The notes beneath the pieces were generated by a model, which worked only from the letters and a program-made list of their open reading frames with translations, had not been told where the DNA came from and did not search any database. Below, piece by piece: positions 47,871-58,473 of a DNA stretch of 64,000 nt (positions are counted from its first letter, which is position 1; each line of letters opens with the position of its first letter). The DNA is from Costus lasius (taxonomy: Eukaryota; Streptophyta; Magnoliopsida; Zingiberales; Costaceae), in contig CM050454.1 in NCBI GenBank assembly GCA_027563935.2, positions 2,154,501-2,218,500 of the forward strand, given 5' to 3'. Made by a program: the position numbers and the translations under genes.

Positions 47871-47889
47871 AATTTCTGAGATTTTAATC

Positions 47890-48180
47890 TCTTGGATCTT
47901 TTCTGGGATCTTATATCCTGTTATCAAATTTCTAGGATTTTAATCCCGTGGATCGTTCCTGGGATTTTATATACCGTTATCAATTTTTGGGATTTTAATC
48001 CCTCAGATCTTTCAATTTCTGGGATTTTAATCCCGTGGATCCTTTATTTTCTCTTAGATTTTGCAAGGATCTATGATCGTATATCCTATGATATTACTGG
48101 GATTTTATCCCTCGGCAGCTTCCTGGAAATTCCTAAGATGTTATCTTATGATTTTTCTTAGGATATTAACGTCTTGATAA
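47890..48180. repeat. Short repeats around the palindrome GGGATTTTAATCCC
   Basis: About five variants of ctgggattttaatcccgtgg plus atc, spaced 40-70 bp. The core is a near-perfect palindrome. Confidence 0.8.
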
Positions 48181-48529
48181 TTTCCGGATTCGTTATATCA
48201 AAAACGGAATATGATAACAAGAAAAAAAGAAAACTCACAATAACATAAAAAATACGAGGGATGGAACCAATATGAAATACAAAAAATTTCTGATAACAAG
48301 AGGTTACGACGCGACAAAACATTGTTGAACACAAAAAAGGAGAAACAAAAAAGAAAAAAAAAGGAATAAGGAACAGAGAAGTATGCATTACGCTGCATTA
48401 CGCACCTTAAAATTCTACCACTACCAGGTGCTGCCGACGATCAACAAATACAGGATGTTGAAGACTCCTGTGGTTAAAAAAAATAGAGAGAAGTCTATAA
48501 AAATCACCGGAGTCTTCAACAAATACCCC

Positions 48530-49470
48530 ATAAGCCATTGAGGCAGGGTATTCTCAAATTTAAAATATCCAGTGAACCATTAAGGCCGGATATTCTTCAG
48601 AATCAAATACCCAATGAGCCGTTGAGGCCGGGTATTCTCGAATTTAAAATGTCCAGTAAGCCATTAAGCCGGGATATTCTTCATATTCAAATATCCAATA
48701 AGCCGTTGAGGCCGGGTATTCTCGAATTTAAAATATCCAGTATGCCATTAAGGCTGGATATTCTTTAGAATCAAATACCCAATAAGCCGTTGAGGTCAGG
48801 TATTCTCGAATTTAAAATATCTAGTAAGCCATTAAGGCCGGATATTTTCTCAAATCAAATATCCAACAAGCCATCAAGGCCGGATATTCTCCAAAATTAA
48901 AATACTCAATAAGCCATTGAGGCCGGGTATTTTCTAAATTCAAATATCCAATGAGCCGTAAAGGTCGGATATTTTTCCAAATCAAATTCAAATGCTCACA
49001 AGTCATTAAGGCCGAGTATAAATCAAGATCAAATGCTCATAAGCCATCAAGGCCGAGCACAAATCAAATTCAAATGCTCATAAGCCATTAAGACCGAGCA
49101 CATGTCTAAATCTAAATACTCACAAGCTATTGAAACCGAGTACATATCAAGTCCAAAATACTCACAAGCTATTGAAGCCGAGTATATATCAAGTCCAAAA
49201 TACTCACAAGCTATTGAAGTCGAGTATAAATCAAATACAAATGCTCATACGCCATCAAGATCGAGCACAAATCAAGTTCAAATGCTCACAAACTATCAAG
49301 GCTGAGTACAAATCAAGTTCAAATGTTCACGGGCCATCAAGGCCGAGCATGAATCAAGTTAAGATGCTCACAAGCCATCAAGGTTGAGCACAAATCAAGT
49401 TCAATTACTTACAAACTGTCAAGTCATCAAGGCCGAGTGCATGCCAAATCCCAAATACGCCATCAAGGCT
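48530..49470. repeat. 42-bp tandem array, about 22 units, with an 84-bp higher-order period on the left
   Basis: Units share agccattgaggccggrtatt and an AT-rich half. On the left, two monomer types alternate exactly every 84 bp (gccgttgagg at 48618, 48702 and 48786). On the right, units become single and diverge to agccatcaaggccgagcaca. A 42-bp unit is 14 codons, so long frames stay open on both strands and encode repeats such as ALMAYWIF. These are by-products. The array is not a CRISPR: the units have no constant repeat with unique spacers. Confidence 0.92.
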
Positions 49471-50779
49471 TAGTGTTCAAATACCCGCATATTCATGAAA
49501 AATCGGACATCCACTGATAAGTCTTTCTTTGACTAATGAAGATTGCTTCAAACTTTAAGTTGTTCACAAACTATGTATCGATATCAAATTTATAAAATAT
49601 TTTGTCCTCCAATTTATGGAATATTATTTATTTATATAGATCTATTAATCAAAGGTGCCTTGATTTTCAGGGGTAATTAATATGAATGCTTGCGTTCATT
49701 GGAAGCCAGAAACCATTAAACAAAAAAATTTATTTTTATAAGGTGAATTTGAAAAGGTCAATCACATTTAATCATGACTAAAAATAACCCCACATTCTCT
49801 TTTAATCCATCAACTATGCTGTCTTAAGAGGAAATTTCATAGCACATACCAAATATGATGTTTCACCCATCAAGCACAAAATTAAAGAATGGAATAAGTA
49901 TCTATGTAACCTTCTACATAAATTATACTTCCAAAAACACATAGTAGTCATCCAAGTGAATTAGTTTAAAGATAATATATAATATCATGTCCTCTACTGC
50001 TCCTAATGTTGAAGTATCATTGGAACTAATCACTTCCACCTAGCTTAAGCTTTACTCTTAACGACAAACCTACTCATTTTTCCACCGATTTAGCAATTAC
50101 TTTAAAGTTAGTCCATGTCTACCATAACATGAGTCTATTTGCCAATAAGCTTAATGTCCATAAATATCAACTAAATTAACAATTCGATCTTCATCAATGA
50201 CTTGTCTACTTGGAAAATCTTAAGTCTCCTACGTTCGCAGCAATAAACTTCACTTTATTGCTTTTATTGCTCCATTTGCATAAAGTTGTGAGATCCATAT
50301 CACACCCACTTGACAATGTAGAAGGTAAGTACGTCTTCTCCTTTCCCTTCTCTTTCAACAACATCTAATGGTCTTGCCACCCTGCTATCAAATACTCATT
50401 TTGGGGAATAGTCTTGGATCTCATCTTAGAAAGCATCCACCGATTTTCTACACTAGCAACTTTGAGTGTCCATCCCCTCCTTTTGTTTTTCTGTATAAGG
50501 CTTAGAGGACTGTGTTTGATGAGAAATCTTCTTCATACCATCACTTAGATGAAATGCAGTACGTCATCAATTATATTATTGCTTGCATTTATGCTTAATT
50601 CATGATATCTATGATGGTTGCAAAGAGTTAATAAATCGAAGGAGTTTACCATCCTCAAACATATCTTACATATCAAAGACAACACAAAGAATTACTTTAA
50701 ACATTATATAATAAAACATTCACATTGAAATTACCTCAACTTCCTCCAAGCAATATATCATACATTATCTAGCAAAAGT
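49471..50779. other. Unassigned DNA inside the retroelement
   Basis: AT-rich, without a readable frame. Part of it may be more of the Pumilio-like gene fragment that follows, but I could not show this. Confidence 0.45.
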
Positions 50780-51430
50780 TTAGCCTTCATTATCTTCAAA
50801 TCTATTCACATAAAGATTATGTAAAGCCTCTTCTACATCTGATTGTATAACATAATTCCCATAAAGATCCTGCACAATCTTGAGAAAATGAGAATCATTG
50901 ATTAATTCATTAACTATAGCGCCATGCCTTCCGTCTTCGAAAAACTTTAGACATTTCTCAACAACATTGTTACTGAATTTCTGTAAAGATCAAAATCAAT
51001 AATGACCCTCTAATTGATCCAGTATCTTGGCAGTTGCCCATGGAACATCTTGATCAAGAATGCATTGCAAGAAATATCCTATCAAAATCTTCTCGGTCTC
51101 CTTTATCAAATATGCTATGCAAGGAGCGACGAAATTCTGATCCTTAGCTAATATATGTATTTGTCCAATAACATCATTAAGGGAGTCATATTTTAGGTGT
51201 GATTTTAAATCAGATCAGAACAGCCAAGAAATGAACCTTGGTTTCTCCAAACATCAATCTTTGTAGATCCATCACTCAGAAATACACAGTTGCGGACATA
51301 GCTAGTTATACTAACTCACCTAATATTGTTAATCTGTTCTGGCAACTGATTACTTGAAACAAAACCAAATCCAAAATTTTGCAACGAGCTCCCCCCATGA
51401 GATCTTATGGGCATTTTTCTATGAACTATT
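50780..51430 (-). pseudogene. Pumilio (PUF)-repeat RNA-binding protein, pseudogene fragment
   Basis: The - strand reads YDSLNDVIGQIHILAKDQN (start of the first PUF repeat), then a collapsed region, then ILDQDVPWATAKILDQLEGH, then QKFSNNVVEKCLKFFEDG and FLKIVQDLYGNYVIQS (repeats 7-8). These are hallmark PUF stretches of plant APUM proteins, which bind mRNA 3' UTRs. Stops lie at 50990-50992 and 50996-50998, where the family has continuous sequence, and the middle repeats are deleted. A further - strand stretch ending in a gtgagt donor near 51320 looks like a preceding exon. The fragment lies between the gag and integrase remnants of the gypsy element. Confidence 0.75.
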
Positions 51431-51875
51431 TGTTTTTCCAAATTTGCCTATAGCATGATGTACGAAAATTTATGTTAAGGCTATATAAACCACAAGAAAA
51501 AGGTAATGTGTTCCCTTGTTGAAGCCACAAGCTCTCCGAATGGCAAGGAGATCTATTAAGAGGGCATCTAGCAAGGTTGTTCCTCAGCAAAGAGGGTTCC
51601 TTACATCCTTCCTTAATCACATTGTCGCTCTCATAGGAATATCCATTCACATGTCCAACACGTAATTTCACACGAGTTCGATCGTCTAAAAAATACCCCA
51701 AATCTTCCCTCCCCAATGTAGTAAAGCGGGATGTTAATTCCATTGTTGCAGTCAATTGAGTTTCGCGAGCTCTACGCCTTAGTGGTTCTTGGACAGGGGC
51801 TCTGGAGCACGTCGCCTACTCCTAACTTCGCTAAGATCAGTTTCTATTTTTATCTCCGCCAAATCCAGATGCCCT

Positions 51876-52486
51876 CTACATCCAACTAAGAGATGCGTAT
51901 ATTGTTTCAAGAGCTAAATTAACTAACCGTCTATTTTGCTTAATAAGCACTAAATCTCGCCTTGCCACATATTTGAGAGCTTGGGAGAAGTATTGTTGTG
52001 TGAACGCACTCTCGAATACCTCCCACGAAGTGCTGGCTGCTCCCATAACCGCAACAATGGACTTCCACCATTTTTGAGCTCGCCCACCGAGGAAAAACAC
52101 TGTCAGTTTCCTCCGCTTTCGTTCAAGGCGATCCATCACTTCCAGTGTCTCAGACACACTGACCAGCCATTCCTGGGCTTCCCAAGGACCTTCTTGTCCA
52201 GAGAATCCATCAAATCTATTGTGGGCCAGTTCGGTGAAACGGGATAGTCAATTCCCACTATTCGGAGGTGGGTGTCTTCACGGTCCGGTTCAGCAGCTAC
52301 CTGTACTACAAACTCAGCTAGCTGTGCATACGCATATACAGGAGGCTGTTCCTCCGCCGGTGGTTCTGCCACAGGTATTTCTCTTGGCCTTCTGCATCGA
52401 CCAAGCCAGTTTAAGAGGATGTTCATTGCATCCCAAGCAATATCTGCTATCCCCTTAGCCCGTCCACCACGAACTCTAGGTCGCAT
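51876..52486 (-). mobile_element. Ty3/gypsy gag remnant
   Basis: Two overlapping - strand frames. The upstream one (52486-52136) includes a start-like MRPRVRGG and a Pro/Glu-rich segment. The second (52157-51876) has the retrotransposon gag core: LGGRAQKWWKSI, SWEVFESAFTQQYF, ARRDLVLIKQ. A frameshift joins them. The spacing to the primer-binding site at 52621 is normal for gypsy elements. Confidence 0.82.
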
Positions 52487-52620
52487 CCTGCAATATCAAG
52501 ACAACTAATTCAACATATACAAATCTTTGTTAGCATAATCAAACTCTTATCATTTCACTTATCACGTATCCTAAATCATAAATTATCCTAAATCCTTAAG
52601 GTCAACCCTAAGTTCAAACT

Positions 52621-52635
52621 TAAGTTCTGATACCA
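52621..52635 (-). other. Primer-binding site of the - strand gypsy element
   Basis: The - strand reads TGGTATCAGAACTTA, matching the 3' end of initiator-Met tRNA for ten bases, five bases after the LTR. It fixes the element's orientation and marks the right LTR as its 5' LTR. Confidence 0.85.
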
Positions 52636-52640
52636 AAATT

Positions 52641-54173
52641 TGTCATGCCCCGAGACACCCGTCCTCAGGACATGGCAAATACGGACCTGCCAAGTCAACC
52701 CATAGATCTAAAAAGCAACAAAGACAACCACGGAGGGTCAATAACAACAGCAAAAGATCATATAAGACAACAGATGATCAAAGAACCACAAACCAGCATG
52801 TATATAATATAATCACATAGACCAGCACAGCAGTTAAAGTCAATAAATGTATAAGATAGACAACCTCGGTCAAAGTCAACACTGGTCCATGATTAGAATA
52901 TACAATCCAATATATCATAAACAACAATAGTAACATGCGATATAAATGTAAAAATAACAAATGATAGGTAGATGTCTATCTATCTATCTACTGCGCTCCC
53001 GATGGAGTCGAGCCCGAACCTGGAGGCAAAGTGAAAGGGGGTTAGCTGGGAGGCTAAGTAGGGATTATCAAATAAATAATGCATATCCGAGTAAGAAGGA
53101 TCCAGTAATAATAAAGCAAGCTAGCATGCAATAGCAACAACCCGGGCTATGCCAAATGTCCCGAAGGACGCATACTCAGAGAGTGGTTCCCACCGTCAGC
53201 CCTACAATAGCGAACGACTGTTCGTCGACTGCCCGCCAGTGTAGCGTCCTACACCCACGTCACTCCAAATGTCACATCCCGTGACCAATCGACCGTGTCC
53301 CATCCGGAGACATATAGTCTAGGGCTGTTCACGGACGGTTAACCGAACCGGTTGACCAAGTCTACTGATTAACTGAACCGTTCGGTTCAAGAAAAACCGT
53401 GAACCGGTCCCGAACCGATTAGAATCGGTTAATCGGTCAAACGGTTAACCAGTTAACCGGCCAGATTTTTTTTTCTTAAATTATATCGTTTGACCGGTTA
53501 TCCGCTAGTTTTCGGTTAACCGTTGGTTAACCGGTTCAATTAATTATATAAATATCATTATTTTAATATAAAATATTTATTTATATATATATAAATATTT
53601 TATATAAAATATACTATATACCGGTTCGGTCGGTTAACCGGCGGTTCGCCTAAGTCCCGAACCAATAACCGTTGGAACCGCTGAAAAATCGACCGGTTAA
53701 GGAACCATCGGTTCGGTTAACCGAAAAACCGATTCGGTTCGGTTCGGTTCGGTTAACTGCGGTTCAACGGTTCCAACGGTTTTCTTGCACACCCCTAATG
53801 TAGTCCATGGTCCTACTATGTCATGACTACTACCAATGGCTAAATCAACGGATCTCGGAAGGCGCATTATATACAATCAGGCCAATCCATCCATCCAATC
53901 TAAATCACACAGTGGCTGACGAGACAACCAAAACGAGACAACCAAAACATATATGTACATTATATAAATCATACCAAATTAATATCATGCATCAAAACAC
54001 AAAATTAGAATACATGCAAGCATATCATCATGTTTCAACGGCAGATAAGAGAGCACAAAGGGATATTCAAAAGTAATAATCATGATTAATTAGCAACAAG
54101 GAAATACCACTACCTACGCATGCAATTTGGTACCATATAAAGGGAGGAGGTAAGATCTCTACCTGATTACTGT
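52641..54173 (-). mobile_element. Right (5') LTR of the - strand gypsy element, truncated and carrying a nested hAT
   Basis: It begins TGTCATGCCCCGAG and matches 44373-45473 to the shared cctgattactgt. There it stops, lacking about 620 bp that the left LTR has (its outer, promoter-side part). It contains a 478-bp insertion at 53320-53797. Confidence 0.85.
53320..53797. mobile_element. hAT-like MITE nested in the LTR (478 bp)
   Basis: It starts TAGGGCTGTTCACGG and ends GCACACCCCTA, imperfect inverted termini. The flanking 8-mers ATATAGTC (53312-53319) and ATGTAGTC (53798-53805) are a 7/8 target duplication, and the left LTR has no insertion at this point. The interior is built of GGTTAACCG and CGGTTCGGTT palindromic motifs with an AT-rich centre. 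Confidence 0.88.
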
Positions 54174-54654
54174 AGAGAGAAAAAGAGAAAGCTGTAGGTT
54201 AAGTGGACAACTCCGCTGACTTTCATGATTGAGACTATGAGTTATATTATTACTGCTTTGTGGTATACTTTAAACAATGTTATGACATATGACAGTTTAA
54301 AGATCAAATTGCTTTAAAAATCTCTTATCTTTAACATCACCAAAATTCTTGAAATAAATTTTGTCTATTGAGTAAGATTGATTTATTAAATTGAAAGTAT
54401 CTGATATTTAGTGTGTGAAGAATGAGTATTATGACATGAATTGTGAATTTTATCTTTCTTGGATTGTAACCTCTTGGGAATTTATCTCTATTATGATTTC
54501 TCTTGAATTACTTGAGTTTGAAAGATTGATTACTTAATTTGTGGACTAAGGACATTACTAAGGCAAAAACAGTTGAGTAATCTTTATCTTTACATTCTTT
54601 ATACATATCAAGGTATTGCTTGAGGACAAGCAAAATTTTAAGTCTAGGGTTATT
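54174..54654 (+). mobile_element. 3' internal tail of a second LTR retrotransposon
   Basis: It contains gaggacaagcaaaattttaa and agtctagggtta just before the LTR, the usual spacer and purine-rich tract at the 3' end of plant gypsy (Tat/Athila-like) elements. No coding sequence was recognised. Confidence 0.6.
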
Positions 54655-56136
54655 TGATAAGTGATTTTTACACCATGTTTTTGCCTGTATTTTACATCAT
54701 ATTTTGGGCTTAATTGAATGATTTTGTGCTATTTTTGATGTTTTTACTTTACTTTGCACAGAATCTTCACTTTTCTTGGTTTTATTGAAAATATAGGTAA
54801 AAAGGCACAAAAATGATAGATTTTGTGAGTTTTGAAGCCATATCACGGTTCCCGAGGAAATTACAAGGTCGCACGTCAAATTTGGAGCGAAAATAGTGAA
54901 GAACGCAACTTTCATGGCCTTGGCCGTAATTTCGAGTCGGCCGTAATTTTGAGTTCGAGCAGAGGCGAGAAAACGACTAAGTAAAGTTATGCACAGAAAC
55001 TTTCACGGCCGAAGCCGTGAATCCATTACGGCCCATGAATATTTCTGCGACTTAAGCACTGTACACACAGAAGGAATTACGGCCGAGGCCGTAAACACAT
55101 CACGGGCCATAAAAATGTTTGCTTTTTCGGTTTTTCACTCGGTTCGACTCCAAATTAAATCAGAATTGAACCAAACTCTCCAGAAACCTTCCTATATGGG
55201 TTCTATATGGATTAGACGATAAAAGGAAGAATTTTGGAAGCGTTTCGGGGGCTTCTGGGCACGAAAACGTGAGGAGGTAGCGGCGGCGGCGGAAATCAAT
55301 TTTAGGGCAAAATTCCGGCGAGAGATCATGCAAAGGAGGGGTTTGATCGCTTCATCTTCATCACCAGATCAAGGGGAAGAGTTCTAATTACTATCCTAGT
55401 GTCTCTTTGCACGATTTTTGAGAGATTACATGTTGAATTCATCGATGAACATGCTGTTTGTTATGAACATGAACGTGTAAACCTTATTTCGGGATTTTGG
55501 GGAATAGCCCGTTGACGATTTATGGATTAAATATATTGTTCTAAATCTTTTACATGAATTTTTATAGTATTGATTTGATTAGAATTGTGTTTATTTCGTA
55601 AATTATCCTGATCAAGTAATTTTACGTCTTAGACGTTGCGAGAAGGACCGGGAGGTGAATCGCAACGTCGGATCTATTATTTTCAAACCTGTGAATCCGA
55701 TCACGGGAGTAGTTCGGATTCACTTGAAGGATTCCATGGTTTTTCACAGAACTTAATGGGTCTATTTATGTTAATTGTCACTAGAGTAGGGAATTAATGT
55801 AAATAGATATCGGGCTACGCTTCGGGAGGAGGTAATCTGTACCCTAGGAAAAATCCCTTTCAAAACTATAATAATCTATTAAAGATTTATTTTTACTAAA
55901 TTCATAATCGTCAACGTGGTGAAACCCTGAGTCCTGAATTTATCCGAATTGATTTTTAGCCAAAACCCTAAAATCACCTTTTTGTTTTATTGCATTAGAA
56001 GTTTCCAAAACAAAAAATCCTATTTGAATCGTCTAGATATAGATCAATCGTGTAATCGATACTTGACCGCTTGATCCTCGTGAGATCAATATCTTTTATT
56101 ATTTTGATAAAATTCGTACACTTGCGAAGACTATCA
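54655..56136 (+). mobile_element. 3' LTR of the second retrotransposon (about 1.48 kb)
   Basis: It starts TGATAAGTGATTTTTACACC after a purine-rich tract and ends GACTATCA, where COMT-flank sequence resumes. It holds several near-palindromes: ttcacggccgaagccgtgaa (about 54999) and attacggccgaggccgtaa (about 55076). Open frames inside are not convincing. Confidence 0.65.
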
Positions 56137-57160
56137 ATGAACAAGAGCTAGGAAGAGACGTCAAAAACTCTCCAGTCCACCTTCTGCGATGATTCTTAGC
56201 TTCTGAAAATGTTCAACCTCGATGGCTATCTTAAAATCTTTCAGATTTCTGCGGTAATACGGAAAATTGACATACACGTGTACGGTGGAATAAAGTCTCG
56301 TACGTTTTTTAAACTAAATCGGGTGTTTAATTTTTTTTAACGGATCATTCAAATACTTTTTACGGATCTTAAAGCACAAACTTATTTTAATTCTCCTGCT
56401 CCACTAAATGTTTTTCATAGAACGGCCGATAAAAATAAAATATATTTAACCATTACATGAATCTAAAAAATATGATTAAATGTAATCAATATTATCCTTA
56501 TTAGAAAATTTTACTTAGTTAAATTTCTTCTTAGGAATCTTATCTTATGGGTCATGAATATAAAGTGACTCTTGTGAGTTGTGATTACAGTTGTAGGTAG
56601 TGGACAGGTGGGGGAAAAGTGTGCCGGCGACTTGATGACAATGTTGATAACGCCTATGAGGACTTTGTTGAGTATATCTGTACAAGGAGAAAATTTGTAC
56701 ACGGCATTGCCGCCTATGATTATTAGGCGAGATTTAATACGAACAATTTCTATTGCTTTGAAAACTATGTAATACTTGATTATTAGGCGAGATTTAATAC
56801 AAACAATTTCTATTTCTCCATATCATTAATCCATGCAGCAAAGCTTGAAAAATTCTTCATCGTGTAACTCTCAATGGGGTCGCCATTGACCATTACGGAT
56901 GAGAAAAGGGTCAAATATGCATATTTAATGAGTGGGATTATTAGGAAGACTGTCTCTTAATAAATTTTAAAGAATGAACTTGAATTATTGGATCAAAGAA
57001 TGAAACTAGACCTAGCAAAACTTACTGAACTTGATTCGATACAAAGTTAGGTGAGTTCGAGTCAACTATAATCGTGTTCGGGTCATAAATAGGTCAACCC
57101 ATTTATGACCCGAAAATAATCAGGTCATGTTGAAATTTGACGAAGCTGTGTGAGAAACTC
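56137..57160. repeat. Orphaned 5' flank of COMT copy 2, then AT-rich DNA
   Basis: 56137-56680 matches 28915-29470, the region upstream of COMT copy 1, starting only a few bases from its 5' UTR position (atgaacaagagctagg against atgaacaggagg). The rest is AT-rich, with a short repeat gattattaggcgagatttaa at about 56718 and 56777. No gene. Confidence 0.82.
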
Positions 57161-57490
57161 GACAAAGCTACGACGACAATAACGATGGAGAGAGGTGCAA
57201 GCTCGGAGGGAGGCAGTGGCAGTGGCAGATGCGATCTCGGGAGTAGGCAAGAGGCGGGTAGCTCTGAGCGCTAGCCGCTAGCAAGTGGATCTGGGCTCGA
57301 CGAGTCGATTTGGGTGGTGGCGAGCGGATCTGGGCGGCAGCAACAACAACGTTGCGTGAGACATGGTCGAGCGAGGAAGAAGATGGGCAATGGCGGTGAC
57401 GACAAAGCTGTGTGAGACATGGTCTGGCAAGGAAGACGCTGGGTGGCGGCGACAACGAAGCTGATGTTGCGCGAAGAAGACATGTTTTTT
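57161..57490. repeat. GC-rich degenerate repeat block
   Basis: A unit of about 56 bp (gtgagacatggtc, gaggaagaa, gggcggyggcgacgac) occurs at about 57355 and 57411 with weaker copies to the left. Frames open on the - strand are compositional. Confidence 0.6.
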
Positions 57491-57671
57491 CCTGACTTTT
57501 TCGTCCAATTTAGATGGATCCCAAATTGTGGAAAAACTTTACTTTTTTACTTCTAGTTTTCCATTCAAAATTTTTCATCCGCCCAACGAAACTGTGAAAA
57601 ACTTTCAAAATTTTTCATTTGCTCTGGTTTTCCCTCCAAGGAAACACAATATAAGAGAAAAAATTTTAGGA

Positions 57672-57918
57672 TTGTTTATCGCTTTGAAATTACAAATTTT
57701 AAAACAATAGATCATATATGTATTGCTTTAAAATTCATATACCATAGAAATGAATGACAGGGATATCATCCTCATATGTTCCAACACCTAGACCAAGTAG
57801 TTAATCGTCCAAAAACATTTTGAGTAACGTCAAGTTCTAATTATCTTAGTATCGGAGATGAGAGTTTATGTGAAGAACATAAGCACTATCTTAAATGCCA
57901 TACTTTTGGTATAGTTTC
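57672..57918. repeat. Dispersed repeat, copy B (partner at 24530-24772)
   Basis: Same sequence and orientation as copy A near 24.6 kb, about 85% similar by eye. No coding frame. Confidence 0.8.
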
Positions 57919-57989
57919 TCATGATTCAAAGTTATCTATAAGTTATAATTCGTAGCTAGAACCAATCCACATGGATAAATAGGCCCCAT

Positions 57990-58205
57990 TAAATTATGTA
58001 ATCTAATTACTCTAAATTATCTAATAATATTAATATTATCAATTGTGGATAGGCTTATACATGATGAGAAATTAATAAAAATATTATAATAAATAAATAT
58101 GTTATAGTCGTGGATAGTTATCGATATGAATAATAATTTTTTATTTCTATTCATGATAATATTAGTACCATTAGATAGTTTAAAGTGATCACGTGAATTG
58201 CACGA
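57990..58205. mobile_element. MITE-like element downstream of COMT copy 3
   Basis: AT-rich, with imperfect inverted ends (actctaaattatctaataat and a right end whose complement reads actttaaactatctaatggt). It is related to 27285-27492 and sits in the corresponding position relative to exon 3. Confidence 0.5.
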
Positions 58206-58473
58206 ATATTTTTACACACTTGGCATCTAAGTAAAGACAGTATTACTGTTACATACATAGTTTTATTCATGTTTACGGTGCAAAAAAAGGCAAACGATGG
58301 AAAACGAGAACGATGAGAAGTGGTCTAATTAAGGCAAATGAAAGGCAATTCCTTTCTGAAATCGTGAAAGGAGAAGTTTCTAAATATGGAAAAAAATACG
58401 CGATGTGTGCGCGCTTATTTGTTCAGCCCAAGCACGCAGAGAGAAATCTGCCGAGTGCGATGCGAATCGAGCC
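58206..58473. repeat. 3' flank of COMT copy 3
   Basis: It matches the flank of copy 2 (ggtctaattaaggcaaatga, aggcaattcctttctgaaat) and of copies 1 and 4. It probably includes the 3' UTR. Confidence 0.7.

Noticed and set aside
48530..49470. Possible CRISPR-like array
   Set aside because: The units are contiguous 42-bp tandem repeats with gradual divergence, no constant repeat/unique spacer pattern, and the genome is eukaryotic.
57168..57508. Antisense frames of 70-95 codons in the GC-rich block at 57.3 kb
   Set aside because: They overlap in three phases over an internal repeat of about 56 bp, and show only compositional bias.
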